Assembly: GCF_913774285.1 (NCBI RefSeq) | Contig: NZ_CAJYHX010000008.1 | Span: forward strand, 298,129 to 362,128 | Origin: an uncultured Sphingomonas sp. | Lineage (GTDB): Bacteria > Pseudomonadota > Alphaproteobacteria > Sphingomonadales > Sphingomonadaceae | Reading direction: 5' to 3' | DNA length: 64,000 bases | In this document: positions 9,229 through 18,621 of the stretch, piece by piece | How positions within the stretch are numbered: position 1 is the first letter of the stretch | Layout of the letters: each line of letters begins with the position of its first letter | Notes under the pieces: model-generated | Told to the model about the DNA's origin: nothing | Database searches by the model: none | Seen by the model: only the letters and a program-made list of their open reading frames with translations | Position numbers and translations under genes: made by a program

Positions 9229-10011
9229 ATGCCGACCATCCACGAAGCGCGCGACGCCATTGCCGCCGCCCAGCTGCCGCCCGCCGAAGCCTTCGCCGTC
9301 GACGCGCCCGCCGGCGGCGGGCTGCCCGACTTCGATCCGGGCAAGGAACAGTCGCTGGTGATCGGCGCCGATGTCGTCTCGTTCGGAACCGGCGTCGAGG
9401 CGGCGTTCCGCCAGGCGATTTCGGACAGTGCGCTGTTCGCCCAGCTGATGGCGCTACACGAGGTCGGGCAGGACGCAGATCCGATGCTGTTCTTCGACGC
9501 CTATTTCCGCTGGATGATGCGGCTCGGCTGGCTGATCCAGCAGCGCGACACCTCCGAACTCGACGTCAAGGGCGACGGCCTCGACGTGCACCAGGCCATT
9601 ACCGGGGTGATCACCGCCTTCCTTGCGCCGATCGCGGGCGCGGCGCAGGCCGTGCTGGCGGTGCTCGACGGGCTCTACCAGATGAACGGCAAGGCCCCCT
9701 TCATCGCGCTGTTCAACAAGCGCAGCACGCGCCAGAAGATCGGCCGCTTCCAGTTCACCTATGTTCGCCAGAGCCCCGAGCAGGGGCTGCTCGCCGAGAT
9801 GGCCGCGTTCGGGCTGGCGGCCGACGAGGTCATCACCCAGATATTGTTCTTCAAGATCCACAAGAACCGCACCTCGGTGCGCCGCAGCCTGGGCCGGCTC
9901 TCGATCCCCGCCGACGCGCTGGACGGGATCCGGGTCCAGCTCGCCGCGAAGATGCAGGCCTATCGCGCCCAGCTGATCGCAGAGGCTGATCTGGGGCCGG
10001 TGGAGGCCTGA
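9229..10011 (+). CDS. Unknown protein, third gene of the metallopeptidase/MBL cassette
   Basis: A 260-residue protein I do not recognise, 21 nt after the MBL gene and preceded by GAGGGAGGA. A hydrophobic, glycine/alanine-rich helix spans about residues 122-150, followed by a basic segment (NKRSTRQKIGRF). The N-terminus is acidic and proline-rich. It has no signal peptide and no catalytic motif I can see. Its constant spacing and shared strand suggest it works with the two upstream proteins. Confidence 0.65.
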   Translation: MPTIHEARDAIAAAQLPPAEAFAVDAPAGGGLPDFDPGKEQSLVIGADVVSFGTGVEAAFRQAISDSALFAQLMALHEVGQDADPMLFFDAYFRWMMRLGWLIQQRDTSELDVKGDGLDVHQAITGVITAFLAPIAGAAQAVLAVLDGLYQMNGKAPFIALFNKRSTRQKIGRFQFTYVRQSPEQGLLAEMAAFGLAADEVITQILFFKIHKNRTSVRRSLGRLSIPADALDGIRVQLAAKMQAYRAQLIAEADLGPVEA

Positions 10012-10023
10012 AGCGCGCGGGGG

Positions 10024-10344
10024 TCACCCCAGATCGGGCGCGATCTCCACCACGAGGCCGTCGAGCGCCGGGCCGAACGGGATCTGGCAGGAAAGCCGCG
10101 AGCTCGGGCGCCGCTGTTCGGCGCTGTCGAGCAGCGCGTCCTCGTCGTCGCGCATCGGCGGCAGACGCTCGGCGAAGGCCGGGTCGACATAGATGTGGCA
10201 GGTCGCGCACGACAGGCAGCCGCCGCAGAATGCCGGCAGCGCTTCGAAGCCGGCGTCGCGGAGGATCTCCATCACGCTCCGCCCTTCCTGCGCCTCGACG
10301 ACCGCCTGGGCGCCGGCGGGCGGGGTAACCAGCAATTTCAGCAT
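10024..10344 (-). CDS. 2Fe-2S ferredoxin
   Basis: A 106-residue electron carrier of the adrenodoxin-like type. The cluster ligands are visible as C-x5-C-x2-C in FCGGCLSCATC, with the fourth Cys in RLSCQIP. The reading frame extends to 10419, but the ATG at 10344 gives the standard N-terminus (MLKLLVTPP). It lies 97 nt downstream of a TonB-dependent receptor gene on the same strand. The redox partner is not visible in the window. Confidence 0.9.
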   Translation of the reverse strand: MLKLLVTPPAGAQAVVEAQEGRSVMEILRDAGFEALPAFCGGCLSCATCHIYVDPAFAERLPPMRDDEDALLDSAEQRRPSSRLSCQIPFGPALDGLVVEIAPDLG

Positions 10345-10368
10345 GTCTTCACCTTGAACCAGGGGTGC

Positions 10369-10391
10369 GGGAGGCGCGAGGGGCGCCTCCC
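10369..10391 (-). terminator. Hairpin between TonB receptor and ferredoxin genes
   Basis: Perfect 9-bp inverted repeat (GGGAGGCGC / GCGCCTCCC) with a 5-nt loop, located between the two minus-strand genes. There is no U-run, so it may be an attenuator or mRNA-processing hairpin rather than a full terminator. Confidence 0.45.
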
Positions 10392-10440
10392 GCGGGAGCA
10401 AGTCGGTGCACGCCGCCACGCAGCGCGGCGGCGATGGCGG

Positions 10441-12882
10441 TCAGTAATGGATGCGAAAGTCGATGCCGACCCGTCGCGGGGTCAGCACCGATCGCGCATA
10501 ATAGCGCTCGACCACGCCGGTGCGCGTCTGGTTGAACGAGCTGATGTCGTTGCTGATCGAGGTATAGGCATATTTGTCGAAGATGTTGTCGGCGAACAGG
10601 CTCACCTCGTAGGTCTTGTCACGATAGGTGACCGAGGCGCGGTGGGTCATATAGTCGGGGATCGCCTCGCCGAAGCCGCGCAGACCGACGCGCGAATAGA
10701 TGTCACCGGTATAGGTCGCCGCCCAGGTCGCCTCGATCTCGCCGCCATGCGGCAGCGGCTGGGTGTAGATCAGCTGCGCACTGCCCGAATGCTTGGCCGA
10801 GCCGGGCAGGCGATCGCCGTTCTTGGCATCGTAGCGGACGCCCTGGCTGACCACGAGATCGGGGAAGTCCTCGCTCAGATGGGCGTCGACATAGGCATAG
10901 GTGCCCTGCAGGGTGAGCCGCGGCACGATCTTGAACGAGCCCGAGAACTCCACGCCCTTGGAGACCGCCGCGCCGGCATTGGTGGTGATGCCCACCGCGC
11001 CGTTGACCGTCTGGCTGGGCACCTGCACGTCGTCCCACTTCACCCGGAACGCGTCGAGGGTGAACTGGAGGCGCTTGTCGAACAGCGAGGCGCGCACGCC
11101 GACCTCGATGTTGCGCGTCTTGTCGGGCTTGTAGGCGAGCTCGTTGGGCAGCGCGCAGACATTCTGCCCCGCCGGCAGCGGGATCACGCAGGGCGCGACC
11201 CGGTTGACGCCACCGATCCGGTAGCCGGTGCTGTAGGTCGCATAGGCGAGCAGGTCGGGGCTGAACTTGTACGAGGTGTTGGCCTTCCACACGAAGCCGT
11301 CGTCGCCGGTGCTGCCCGAGCGGACGCGGCTCGGCGCGAACTGGATCAGCGGATAGGGCGTGCGGGTGAGGCCCCCGCCGAACAGCGGCGTGTCGGTGCC
11401 GCCGGTCGCGGTCGCGTCATACTTGAAATAGCGCAGGCCGCCGGTGACCTGCCAGGCCGAGGTCGCGTGCAGCGTCGCCTCGCCATAGACCGCCTTCTCC
11501 ACCGTCTTGGTATCGACGAAGGAGATGTACTCTAGGTCGTCGGGCCGGTTGATTCCCGCGAAGGCGGCGAAGCCCGGCGTATATTCCTGGCGGTCGCTGG
11601 CATATTTCAGCCGGTTGTAGAAGCCGCCGATCACCCAGTTCACCGGCCCGCCATGCGACGAGACCAGGCGGACCTCCTGGTTCAGCTGCTTGTACTTGCG
11701 ATGGTTGTTGGCGAAAGACGAGAAGGCGGGGAACGCCTCATAGCCATAGTTCAGGTCGAGCAGCAGGTCGGTATTGTCGTCGACATTCTCGATCTTCTGT
11801 TCGGTATAGGCGGTGGTGCTGACCAAGTTCACCACGTTGAACAGGTTGATGTTGAGCTCGGCCGAGAACAGGTCCGCCGAGCGGTGGAACGGCTCGAGAT
11901 AGCGCCACGGGCCGACGTAATTCCCCGTGCCGAGCACGCCCGCCCCGTTCGCCTGGCGGCCGTTGGTCTTGGTATCCTGGTGCGCGTAGGTGAGGAACGC
12001 CTTCACGTTGGGATTGTATTCGAGCAGCAGCGTGTTGCGCGTGGTGAAGGTGTGCTCGAAATTGACGTCGGCGGCGCGCTTGTAGTTCTGGGCATAGTCG
12101 GCGCGGGTGCCGAGCGACGCATCGGCGGCGCTGGTGCCGCGCACCGGTTGCGGATCGGAAATGCCGGGCTTCTGCAGCAGATAGTCGTAATCGATGAAGC
12201 CCGGATTGTCGTAATAGCCGACGACCGAGCGCAGTGCGACATGGTCGGCGATCAGCGGCAGATTGACGGTCACGTCGCCGATCCGGCCGAAGTCGTCGCT
12301 GTGCGACTGGGCATAGCCGCGGCCGTGCAGGTCGACCGAGAAGCGGCTCGTATTTGGGCGGTTGGGGATGTAGCGCACCGCGCCTGCCAGCGTGCCGAGG
12401 CCGTACAGCGTGCCCTGCGGCCCGAGCAGCGTCTCGACCCGCTCGATGTCGATCAGCTTGAAGTCGAGGTACAGCGGCACTTCGCCGAGATAGATGCCCA
12501 CCGAGTCATTGGCGTTGGCGCCCGTCGCGCTGGTGTCGCCCGAGGAGAGGCCGCGCAGGATGACGTTGCCCGAACTGGCAGGGCCGGTATCGACGATGGT
12601 GACGCCGGGGGTGAAGGCGGCGAGCCCGCGGATATCGTCGACGCGCTGGCGCTGCAGCGTTTCCTGCGACACTGCGCTGATGTTGATGGGGGCGTCCTGC
12701 AGCGTCACGCTGCGGCGGCTGCCGGTGACGACGATTTCGTTGCCGCTGCCGCCCCCCTGGTCGTCGCTTTGCTGGACCGACGCGGTGCCGGCGCCTTCGG
12801 TCTGCGCCGCCGCGCGGGTCGCACCGAAGCTTGCGAGAACGGTTGCACCCAACAGCGCCGCGCGGGAAATCGATCGTGCCAC
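10441..12882 (-). CDS. TonB-dependent outer-membrane receptor
   Basis: An 813-residue outer-membrane active transporter. A signal peptide ends near AAAQ, followed by the TonB-box region (EIVVTGSRR, about residue 49). A plug domain carries VILRGLSSG and ERVETLLGPQGTLYGLGTLAGAVRYI-type motifs (about 60-180). A 22-strand barrel then ends in the aromatic C-terminus RIHY. It belongs to the large sphingomonad TonB receptor class whose substrates range from siderophores to plant aromatics or glycans; nothing here identifies the ligand. The ferredoxin gene lies downstream. Confidence 0.92.
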   Translation of the reverse strand: MARSISRAALLGATVLASFGATRAAAQTEGAGTASVQQSDDQGGGSGNEIVVTGSRRSVTLQDAPINISAVSQETLQRQRVDDIRGLAAFTPGVTIVDTGPASSGNVILRGLSSGDTSATGANANDSVGIYLGEVPLYLDFKLIDIERVETLLGPQGTLYGLGTLAGAVRYIPNRPNTSRFSVDLHGRGYAQSHSDDFGRIGDVTVNLPLIADHVALRSVVGYYDNPGFIDYDYLLQKPGISDPQPVRGTSAADASLGTRADYAQNYKRAADVNFEHTFTTRNTLLLEYNPNVKAFLTYAHQDTKTNGRQANGAGVLGTGNYVGPWRYLEPFHRSADLFSAELNINLFNVVNLVSTTAYTEQKIENVDDNTDLLLDLNYGYEAFPAFSSFANNHRKYKQLNQEVRLVSSHGGPVNWVIGGFYNRLKYASDRQEYTPGFAAFAGINRPDDLEYISFVDTKTVEKAVYGEATLHATSAWQVTGGLRYFKYDATATGGTDTPLFGGGLTRTPYPLIQFAPSRVRSGSTGDDGFVWKANTSYKFSPDLLAYATYSTGYRIGGVNRVAPCVIPLPAGQNVCALPNELAYKPDKTRNIEVGVRASLFDKRLQFTLDAFRVKWDDVQVPSQTVNGAVGITTNAGAAVSKGVEFSGSFKIVPRLTLQGTYAYVDAHLSEDFPDLVVSQGVRYDAKNGDRLPGSAKHSGSAQLIYTQPLPHGGEIEATWAATYTGDIYSRVGLRGFGEAIPDYMTHRASVTYRDKTYEVSLFADNIFDKYAYTSISNDISSFNQTRTGVVERYYARSVLTPRRVGIDFRIHY

Positions 12883-13052
12883 CCTAGCCCCCTTTTTCTG
12901 CTTTGGTCCCTGGCCGCCACCTGTGCGGCTGGCTTGTGGGCTGCAGACTTTGGGGAAACGGCATGCGCCGCCATGGGGCGTTTGACGTACCGCAGCGCAG
13001 CAATCCCGGAGGGGGACCGCTGCAGGGACGGGCCGGAAGGGGTGCGGCTAGC

Positions 13053-13391
13053 CTATTCTTCGACCAGCTTCATCAGCCGGCGCTCGACCGGGGCCAGCAC
13101 CGGGCCAAGCTCATGCCCGCGCTTGAGCACCGCCCCGCTCTCGTTGACCAGCGCCCACATCCCCTGGCGGTTGCGCAGGGACGGCCGCTTCTCGATGCGA
13201 TATTCCGGCCGCTCGGCGGCGCGGCGGAAGGCGGCGAAGGCGGCAAAGTCCTTCTCGAACTGCATCGCATAGTCGCGCCAGTGCCCGGCAGCGACCATCC
13301 GGCCGTAGAGATCGAGGATCCGGTTGAGTTCGAGGCGATCGAAGCCGACCTGCTCGGCGCGCGCAAGGGGAAGCGGGGTAACGGTTCCCAT
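13053..13391 (-). CDS. DUF2794 family protein
   Basis: A 112-residue protein of the alphaproteobacterial DUF2794 family (RLELNRILDLYGRMVAAGHWRDYAM region, then RPEYRIEKRPSLRNRQG). Its ATG overlaps the stop of cysE (ATGA), so it is translationally coupled to serine acetyltransferase. Its function is unknown. The longer open frame to 13781 is a shadow across cysE. Confidence 0.85.
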   Translation of the reverse strand: MGTVTPLPLARAEQVGFDRLELNRILDLYGRMVAAGHWRDYAMQFEKDFAAFAAFRRAAERPEYRIEKRPSLRNRQGMWALVNESGAVLKRGHELGPVLAPVERRLMKLVEE

Positions 13392-14080
13392 CAGGCCCGG
13401 TCGCGCCGTTCGGCCTCGGCCTCGCGCTCGGCGATCATCGCGTCGAGCCGCTTGCGCAGCGTGTCCAGCTCGCAGCGCATCAGCTCTAGCTTCTGGCTGG
13501 AAGGATCGAACACGTCGCTGCACGGCGTGCCATAGGGCACGAAATCCTTCTGCCAGGTCACCGCCTCGACCAAGGTCGGCTTGGCCGGGATGCCCACCAT
13601 CACCGCGCCGGGCGCGACGTCCTTGGTGACGACCGCATTGGCGCCGATCCGCGCGCGCTCGCCGACCGTGATCGGGCCCAGCACCTGCGCGCCGGAGCCG
13701 ATGATCACGCCGTCGAGCAAGGTGGGGTGACGCTTGCCGCCCACGCCATTGTCCGGGCTGGTGCCGCCCAGCGTCACGCACTGGTAGATGGTGACGTTGT
13801 CGCCGATGGTCGCGGTCTCGCCGATCACGACGAAGCCGTGGTCGATGAAGAAATTATGGCCGATCGTCGCACCGGGATGGATGTCGATCGCGGTCATCCA
13901 GCGCGACCAGTGGTTGACCAGCCGGGCGAGGAAAAAGAAGCGGCGGCGAAACAGCGCATGCGCGATGCGGTGATAGCCGAGCGCCCAGACGCCCGGATAG
14001 AGCAGGATTTCCAGCCGGCTGCGTGGCGCGGGATCGCGCGCATGGATTGAATCGAGATAGCGCTTGAGACGCTGGTACAT
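13391..14080 (-). CDS. cysE: Serine O-acetyltransferase
   Basis: A 229-residue left-handed beta-helix (hexapeptide) acetyltransferase that makes O-acetylserine for cysteine synthesis. Hexapeptide repeats run through IHPGATIGHNFFIDHG, ETATIGDNVTIYQCVTLGG and GAQVLGPITVGERARIGANAVV. The length resembles the short EpsC/CysE type. The ATG at 14080 is preceded by AAGGGG; an upstream in-frame ATG at 14164 lacks support. It is divergent from a TSUP transporter, which may move sulfur anions and share its regulation. Confidence 0.92.
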   Translation of the reverse strand: MYQRLKRYLDSIHARDPAPRSRLEILLYPGVWALGYHRIAHALFRRRFFFLARLVNHWSRWMTAIDIHPGATIGHNFFIDHGFVVIGETATIGDNVTIYQCVTLGGTSPDNGVGGKRHPTLLDGVIIGSGAQVLGPITVGERARIGANAVVTKDVAPGAVMVGIPAKPTLVEAVTWQKDFVPYGTPCSDVFDPSSQKLELMRCELDTLRKRLDAMIAEREAEAERRDRA

Positions 14081-14235
14081 GGCCGGACCCCTTTGCAGCA
14101 GGCAAAATAGGGGAGCATTCCCGGAATTTCCAGCATCGCCCCGCCATATGCCCGTCCCGATCATACACTATCGGGCTTGTAGGATTTGGCGGAACCCGCC
14201 ATTTCGAGAGGCCGACCGCCGCAACAGGGGCATGG

Positions 14236-15009
14236 ATGTTCGCCGGAATCACGCTCGCCGAAATGCTGCCCTATGTCGCCGTCGGTTTCGCCGCCCAGCT
14301 GGTGGACGGCGCGCTCGGCATGGCCTTCGGAGTGATATCGAGCACGCTGCTGGTAAGCGTGCTAGGCATCGCGCCTGCCACCGCCTCAGCCGGCGTCCAT
14401 CTGGTCGAGACGATGACGACCGGCGTTTCCGGGCTCAGCCATGTCCTGCACCGCAACGTCAACTGGCGGCTGTTCGCGCGGCTGCTGATACCCGGTATTA
14501 TCGGCGGCGTGCTCGGTGCCTATGTGCTGACCACGCTCGATGCCTCGGTCACACGGCCGTTCGTGATGGCCTATCTCTCGGCGATCGGGCTCTATCTGCT
14601 GTTTCGCGCGATCCGCTTCGCCCCCCATCACCGCGAGCCGAAGATCGTCGAGCCGCTGGGGCTTGCCGGCGGTTTCCTCGACGCAGCGGGCGGCGGCGGC
14701 TGGGGGCCGGTGGTGACGAGCAACCTGCTGGTCCAGGGCGCGCAGCCGCGCACGACCATCGGCACGGTCAACACCACCGAATTCTTCCTGACGCTGACCA
14801 TCTCGGCGACCTTCCTCTTCCATATCGGCGCGCAGGGCTTCACCCCGGATTTCTGGCACCCGGTGCTGGGGCTGCTGCTCGGGGGCGTGGTCGCGGCGCC
14901 GTTCGGCGCGATGTTCGCCAAGCGCATGCCGGTGCGGCTGCTGCTGAGCCTGGTCGGCATCGTGCTGACCGCGACCAGTGCGTTCAGCCTCTACCGGGCA
15001 CTCGGCTGA
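14236..15009 (+). CDS. TSUP (TauE/SafE) family anion transporter
   Basis: A 257-residue membrane protein with about eight predicted helices and the duplicated TSUP architecture: VGFAAQLVDGALGMAFG near the N-terminus and GGFLDAAGGGGWGPVVTSNLL in the middle. The family exports or imports sulfite, sulfonates or related anions. Its divergent position next to cysE suggests a sulfur-related substrate, which is inference. Confidence 0.88.
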   Translation: MFAGITLAEMLPYVAVGFAAQLVDGALGMAFGVISSTLLVSVLGIAPATASAGVHLVETMTTGVSGLSHVLHRNVNWRLFARLLIPGIIGGVLGAYVLTTLDASVTRPFVMAYLSAIGLYLLFRAIRFAPHHREPKIVEPLGLAGGFLDAAGGGGWGPVVTSNLLVQGAQPRTTIGTVNTTEFFLTLTISATFLFHIGAQGFTPDFWHPVLGLLLGGVVAAPFGAMFAKRMPVRLLLSLVGIVLTATSAFSLYRALG

Positions 15010-15093
15010 GCGCATCGCCTGCGGGTCGAGGTGCAAAGCCGTTTGACGCGTGATAGCGACGGCCCAACTTTACCGTGACAAGAGGTAATCTAC

Positions 15094-16302
15094 GTGAGTC
15101 TGCCGGTCGACACCTTCACGCTCAGCTTCCTCTTCTTCTACCTCGTCTCCCTCGTCGGCGCGGTGCTGGTGGGCGGCGCGCTGCGGCGTGGCGGCTTTCC
15201 GGTGCCCAAGGGCCCGCGATACGGCAACATCGACGGACTGCGCGGCTTCCTCGCGCTGTCGGTGCTCAGCCACCATTTCTGGATCTGGACCCAGGTCGCT
15301 CTGTACGGCCAGCCCTGGTCGGCCGCCGACCTGCCCTTCGTCAACCAGCTCGGCGCGGGCGCGGTGGCGCTGTTCTTCATGATCACCGGACTGGTCTTCT
15401 ATCCCACTGCCCTCAAGGGGATCGGCCATGTCTTCTGGCCGAAAATATATATCGGGCGGTTCTTCCGCATCGTGCCGCTGGTCGCGGTATCGTTCCTGCT
15501 GATCTCGCTGGTAATCGCCCTGCGGACCGGCGCGCGCCCCGATGCCAGCTATGCCCGCGCCGCAATCGAATGGATCAGCGCGCACCGCGAAGTGCCGATC
15601 ATGGGCTATGCCGATAGCGGACGCGTCAACGCGCTGGTGCTGTGGTCGCTGTGGCAGGAATGGCTGTTCTACCTGATCCTGCTGCCCGCGGTGGCCCTGG
15701 GCCTGCAGCTCGCCAGGGCGGTCCGGCTGCCGAGCTGGACCGTGCCGCTGCTGGTACTGATCGTCGGCGCCGCCGCCCATCTGGCACGGGTCGGCGGCAA
15801 CATGCCGACCTTCTGGCCGCTCTTCGCCGCGGGGATGCTGGCCTATGAGCTCTGCGCCCGCGACGCCGTCCGGCGCTGGCTCGCCTCGCGCACCGCCGCG
15901 GTACTCGCCACGCTGGCGATGGTCCCCGCGGTTACCCTGTCCCACCATGCGCTTACCCCCGCCTTCTTCGCCTTCGCCTTCTTCTTCTGCTGCGTGGCGG
16001 CCGGGAACCGCTTCGGCGGCGTCTTCTCGCTGCCGGGCGCGGCGGTGGTGGGCGAAATCTCGTTCGGCATCTATCTGCTGCACGGCATCATGCTGAACCT
16101 GCTGTTCGTCGATGCCACGCCGATCGTGCGGGGATTGCCGCCGGCCGCGCTGCCGCTGCTGATCCCGGTGCTGGCCGCGCTGATCGTGCTGGTGACGGCG
16201 GCGACCTATCTGCTGATCGAGCGCCCGGCATGGCGCTTCGGCAAGCGGCTGGGCGAGCGGCTTCGCCCCGCCGCCGCCCCTGCCCCCGCGACCGCGCCCT
16301 GA
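15094..16302 (+). CDS. Acyltransferase-3 family membrane protein
   Basis: A 402-residue inner-membrane protein with about ten hydrophobic helices. RYGNIDGLRGFLALSVLSHHFW carries the conserved Arg and the His-His pair expected of acyltransferase-3 (OafA/YrhL-type) enzymes that O-acylate surface glycans. Translation starts at a GTG. A second acyltransferase-3 gene follows 128 nt downstream, but the two are only distantly similar. Confidence 0.85.
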   Translation: MSLPVDTFTLSFLFFYLVSLVGAVLVGGALRRGGFPVPKGPRYGNIDGLRGFLALSVLSHHFWIWTQVALYGQPWSAADLPFVNQLGAGAVALFFMITGLVFYPTALKGIGHVFWPKIYIGRFFRIVPLVAVSFLLISLVIALRTGARPDASYARAAIEWISAHREVPIMGYADSGRVNALVLWSLWQEWLFYLILLPAVALGLQLARAVRLPSWTVPLLVLIVGAAAHLARVGGNMPTFWPLFAAGMLAYELCARDAVRRWLASRTAAVLATLAMVPAVTLSHHALTPAFFAFAFFFCCVAAGNRFGGVFSLPGAAVVGEISFGIYLLHGIMLNLLFVDATPIVRGLPPAALPLLIPVLAALIVLVTAATYLLIERPAWRFGKRLGERLRPAAAPAPATAP

Positions 16303-16430
16303 CACCATCGCGACGGCGCGGGCCCGCCCTCGCGAAGCGCAGGTTCGTTGCGGACACAGTATCTATTCCACTCAACCCGCAAGAATGGTAAGCAACCGGA
16401 CAGGGCACGGACGTCAGGGGGCGACATTCG

Positions 16431-17657
16431 ATGGCGGAGGGGTTCTCCAGCAGCAGCGGTGCGCATAAGGTTCGACCACGCTTTCTGGCGCTAGACAGCC
16501 TGCGCGGCATCTGCGCCTGCATGATCGTGCTGTTTCATCTTCACTCCACCGGCAACATCACCAACTCCAACCTGGTGCACAACAGCTGGATGTTCGTGGA
16601 CTTCTTCTTCGTTCTCAGCGGCTTCGTGATTTCTTGCGGCTATCTGGACCGCCTGCGCACCGGCTATCCGATCGGCAAGTTTATGCTGCTCCGCCTCGGC
16701 CGGGTCTATCCGCTCCACCTCGCGGTGCTTGCCCTGTTCCTCACGATGGAGGTGGCCGGCGCGCTCGTGGGCACCGCGGGCCTTAGCAATCGAACGCCCT
16801 TCTCCGATCCGCGCACGCTTGGCGAGCTCGCCGGGTCGCTCGCGCTCGTGCAGATTTTCTGCGGCTTTCCCTCGATCGTCTGGAACGGGCCGAGCTGGAG
16901 CATCGCCGCGGAGGTCTGGACCTATCTGCTGATGGCGCTGCTGTTCCGCGCGCTGCCCCGCTGGACGGGTCCCATGGCCGCCGGCCTCGCGGTCGCCGCC
17001 GGGCTGGTGCTCGCGCTCGCCGGCCCGCTGGCCTGGGACCCCGCGACCGCCTATGCTTTTGCGCGCTGCATCCTGGGCTTCTCGCTGGGTGTGCTGGCGT
17101 GGATGCTGGTCGCCGCAGTGCGCTGGCCCGCACTGGGCCCCTCCCTGGCCACGGCGCTGGAGCTGATGGCGACGGCGGCATGTGTCGCCATGGTCGCAAT
17201 GGGCGCCGTCCCGGTACTCGCGCCCCTGCTGTTTGCCGCGACGGTGGTGCTGTTCGCGGCGGAGCAGGGCCTGGTCAGTCGCGTGCTGAAGCTGCGCCCC
17301 TTCGTGCTGCTCGGCACGCTCTCCTATTCGATCTACATGGTCCACACGCTGATCGTCGCGCGGACGCTGGACGTGCTCTCGCTTCTCGGCACCTGGCTGC
17401 ACCACCCGCTGATCGAAACCCGCTTCGGCACTGCCGGCACCGTGAAGATCGTCACCTTCGCGCCCGATCTGATGGCGCTCAGCGTGCTGGGCGTGGTGGT
17501 ACTGGTCTCCATGGCGAGCTATCGCTGGATCGAGGCACCCGCGCGCGACGCGTCGCGCACATGGCTGTCCCGCAAGGGACCGAGCAGCAAGACCGCCCTT
17601 GCCGGCGACCCGCCGCCGCTTGCCGACCGTGATACGATTGTGGCCGTCCCCGCCTGA
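16431..17657 (+). CDS. Acyltransferase-3 family membrane protein
   Basis: A 408-residue multi-spanning protein with the motif ALDSLRGICACMIVLFHLHS and FFFVLSGFVIS (about residues 22-70), typical of acyltransferase-3 proteins. The substrate is likely an extracytoplasmic polysaccharide, but no biosynthetic cluster is adjacent. The start is the ATG at 16431. The C-terminal 35 residues are hydrophilic. Confidence 0.87.
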   Translation: MAEGFSSSSGAHKVRPRFLALDSLRGICACMIVLFHLHSTGNITNSNLVHNSWMFVDFFFVLSGFVISCGYLDRLRTGYPIGKFMLLRLGRVYPLHLAVLALFLTMEVAGALVGTAGLSNRTPFSDPRTLGELAGSLALVQIFCGFPSIVWNGPSWSIAAEVWTYLLMALLFRALPRWTGPMAAGLAVAAGLVLALAGPLAWDPATAYAFARCILGFSLGVLAWMLVAAVRWPALGPSLATALELMATAACVAMVAMGAVPVLAPLLFAATVVLFAAEQGLVSRVLKLRPFVLLGTLSYSIYMVHTLIVARTLDVLSLLGTWLHHPLIETRFGTAGTVKIVTFAPDLMALSVLGVVVLVSMASYRWIEAPARDASRTWLSRKGPSSKTALAGDPPPLADRDTIVAVPA

Positions 17658-17926
17658 CGCCGCCCGTCAGACGATGGCGTTGTAGAGCGTCGCGGTCCCG
17701 GGCACCGCGCGGGATTTGCTGTCGCCGAAGGGAAGTTCCTTTCATTTCCGATCGGCGGCAGCCCCGCGGCCCATAGTCGCCGCGCTTCCCGCCACCTTCG
17801 ATCAAAAACGCGCTATTGAGTGACCCACTCGATCAACCAAAGCGGGTCTTCCAATTTCCCATCGGCGACTCCGCCGCCTATATCCGGCTTCGCAACAGCA
17901 ACCCCCGTTCTGGAGGAACAAAAATC

Positions 17927-18490
17927 ATGGCTCTTATCGGCAGCACCATCAAGCCGTTCACCGCACAGGCCTACAAGGAAGGCAAGTTCGTCGAAGTCAC
18001 CGACGCCGACGTGAAGGGCAAGTGGGCGGTCTTCTTCTTCTACCCGGCCGACTTCACCTTCGTGTGCCCGACCGAACTGGAAGACCTGGCCGATATCTAC
18101 CCGACCCTGCAGGGCATGGGCGTAGAAGTCTACTCGGTCTCGACCGACACCCACTTCAGCCACAAGGCGTGGCACGACACCTCGCCCGCGATCGGCAAGA
18201 TCAACTATTACATGCTGGGCGACCAGAACCACGTGATCTCGAACAACTTCGACGTTCTGCGTGCGGGCCAGGGCCTGGCCGATCGCGGCACCTTCGTGGT
18301 GGACCCGGACGGCGTGATCCAGATCATGGAGATCACTTCGGAAGGCGTTGGCCGTAACGCCCAGGAACTGCTCCGCAAGATCAAGGCCGCGCAGTATGTC
18401 GCCGCGCACCCGGGCGAAGTCTGCCCCGCCAAGTGGGAAGAAGGCGCCGAGACCCTCGCGCCGTCGCTCGACCTGGTCGGCAAGATCTAA
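17927..18490 (+). CDS. ahpC: Alkyl hydroperoxide reductase peroxiredoxin subunit
   Basis: A 187-residue typical 2-Cys peroxiredoxin that reduces hydrogen peroxide and organic peroxides. The peroxidatic Cys47 lies in FVCPTE and the resolving Cys166 in EVCPAKW, matching the enteric AhpC layout exactly. GGAGG lies 8-12 nt before the ATG. The open frame to 17816 has no ribosome site. AhpF and OxyR follow, so OxyR control is likely, although I did not find a convincing OxyR site in the 270-bp leader. Confidence 0.97.
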   Translation: MALIGSTIKPFTAQAYKEGKFVEVTDADVKGKWAVFFFYPADFTFVCPTELEDLADIYPTLQGMGVEVYSVSTDTHFSHKAWHDTSPAIGKINYYMLGDQNHVISNNFDVLRAGQGLADRGTFVVDPDGVIQIMEITSEGVGRNAQELLRKIKAAQYVAAHPGEVCPAKWEEGAETLAPSLDLVGKI

Positions 18491-18559
18491 CACCCGATCC
18501 TCTTCGGAGGGTCCAAGAATACGGCGCCCGCCCCTGCCCCCCTTGCGGGCGCCGGTTGC

Positions 18560-18592
18560 GACCCGGAGCGGATCCCCCCTCCGCTCCGGGTC
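18560..18592 (+). terminator. Rho-independent terminator after ahpC
   Basis: A 13-bp perfect stem (GACCCGGAGCGGA / TCCGCTCCGGGTC) with a 7-nt loop is followed by GTTTTA. A second GC stem (GGCGCCCGC / GCGGGCGCC, 18523-18553) sits just before it. Together they should limit readthrough from ahpC into ahpF. Confidence 0.85.
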
Positions 18593-18621
18593 GTTTTAGT
18601 AGAAGATACAGGAGTTTTCCC

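Noticed and set aside
17667..17740. Minus-strand stretch reading LPFGDSKSRAVPGTATLYNAIV-like residues before a stop
   Set aside because: It looks like a possible 3' remnant of a gene, but it is preceded by a stop after only about 24 codons and I cannot assign a family.
17805..17870. GAGTG-ACC-CACTC inverted repeat upstream of ahpC as an OxyR site
   Set aside because: It does not match the ATAG-type OxyR tetranucleotide pattern, so it was not annotated.
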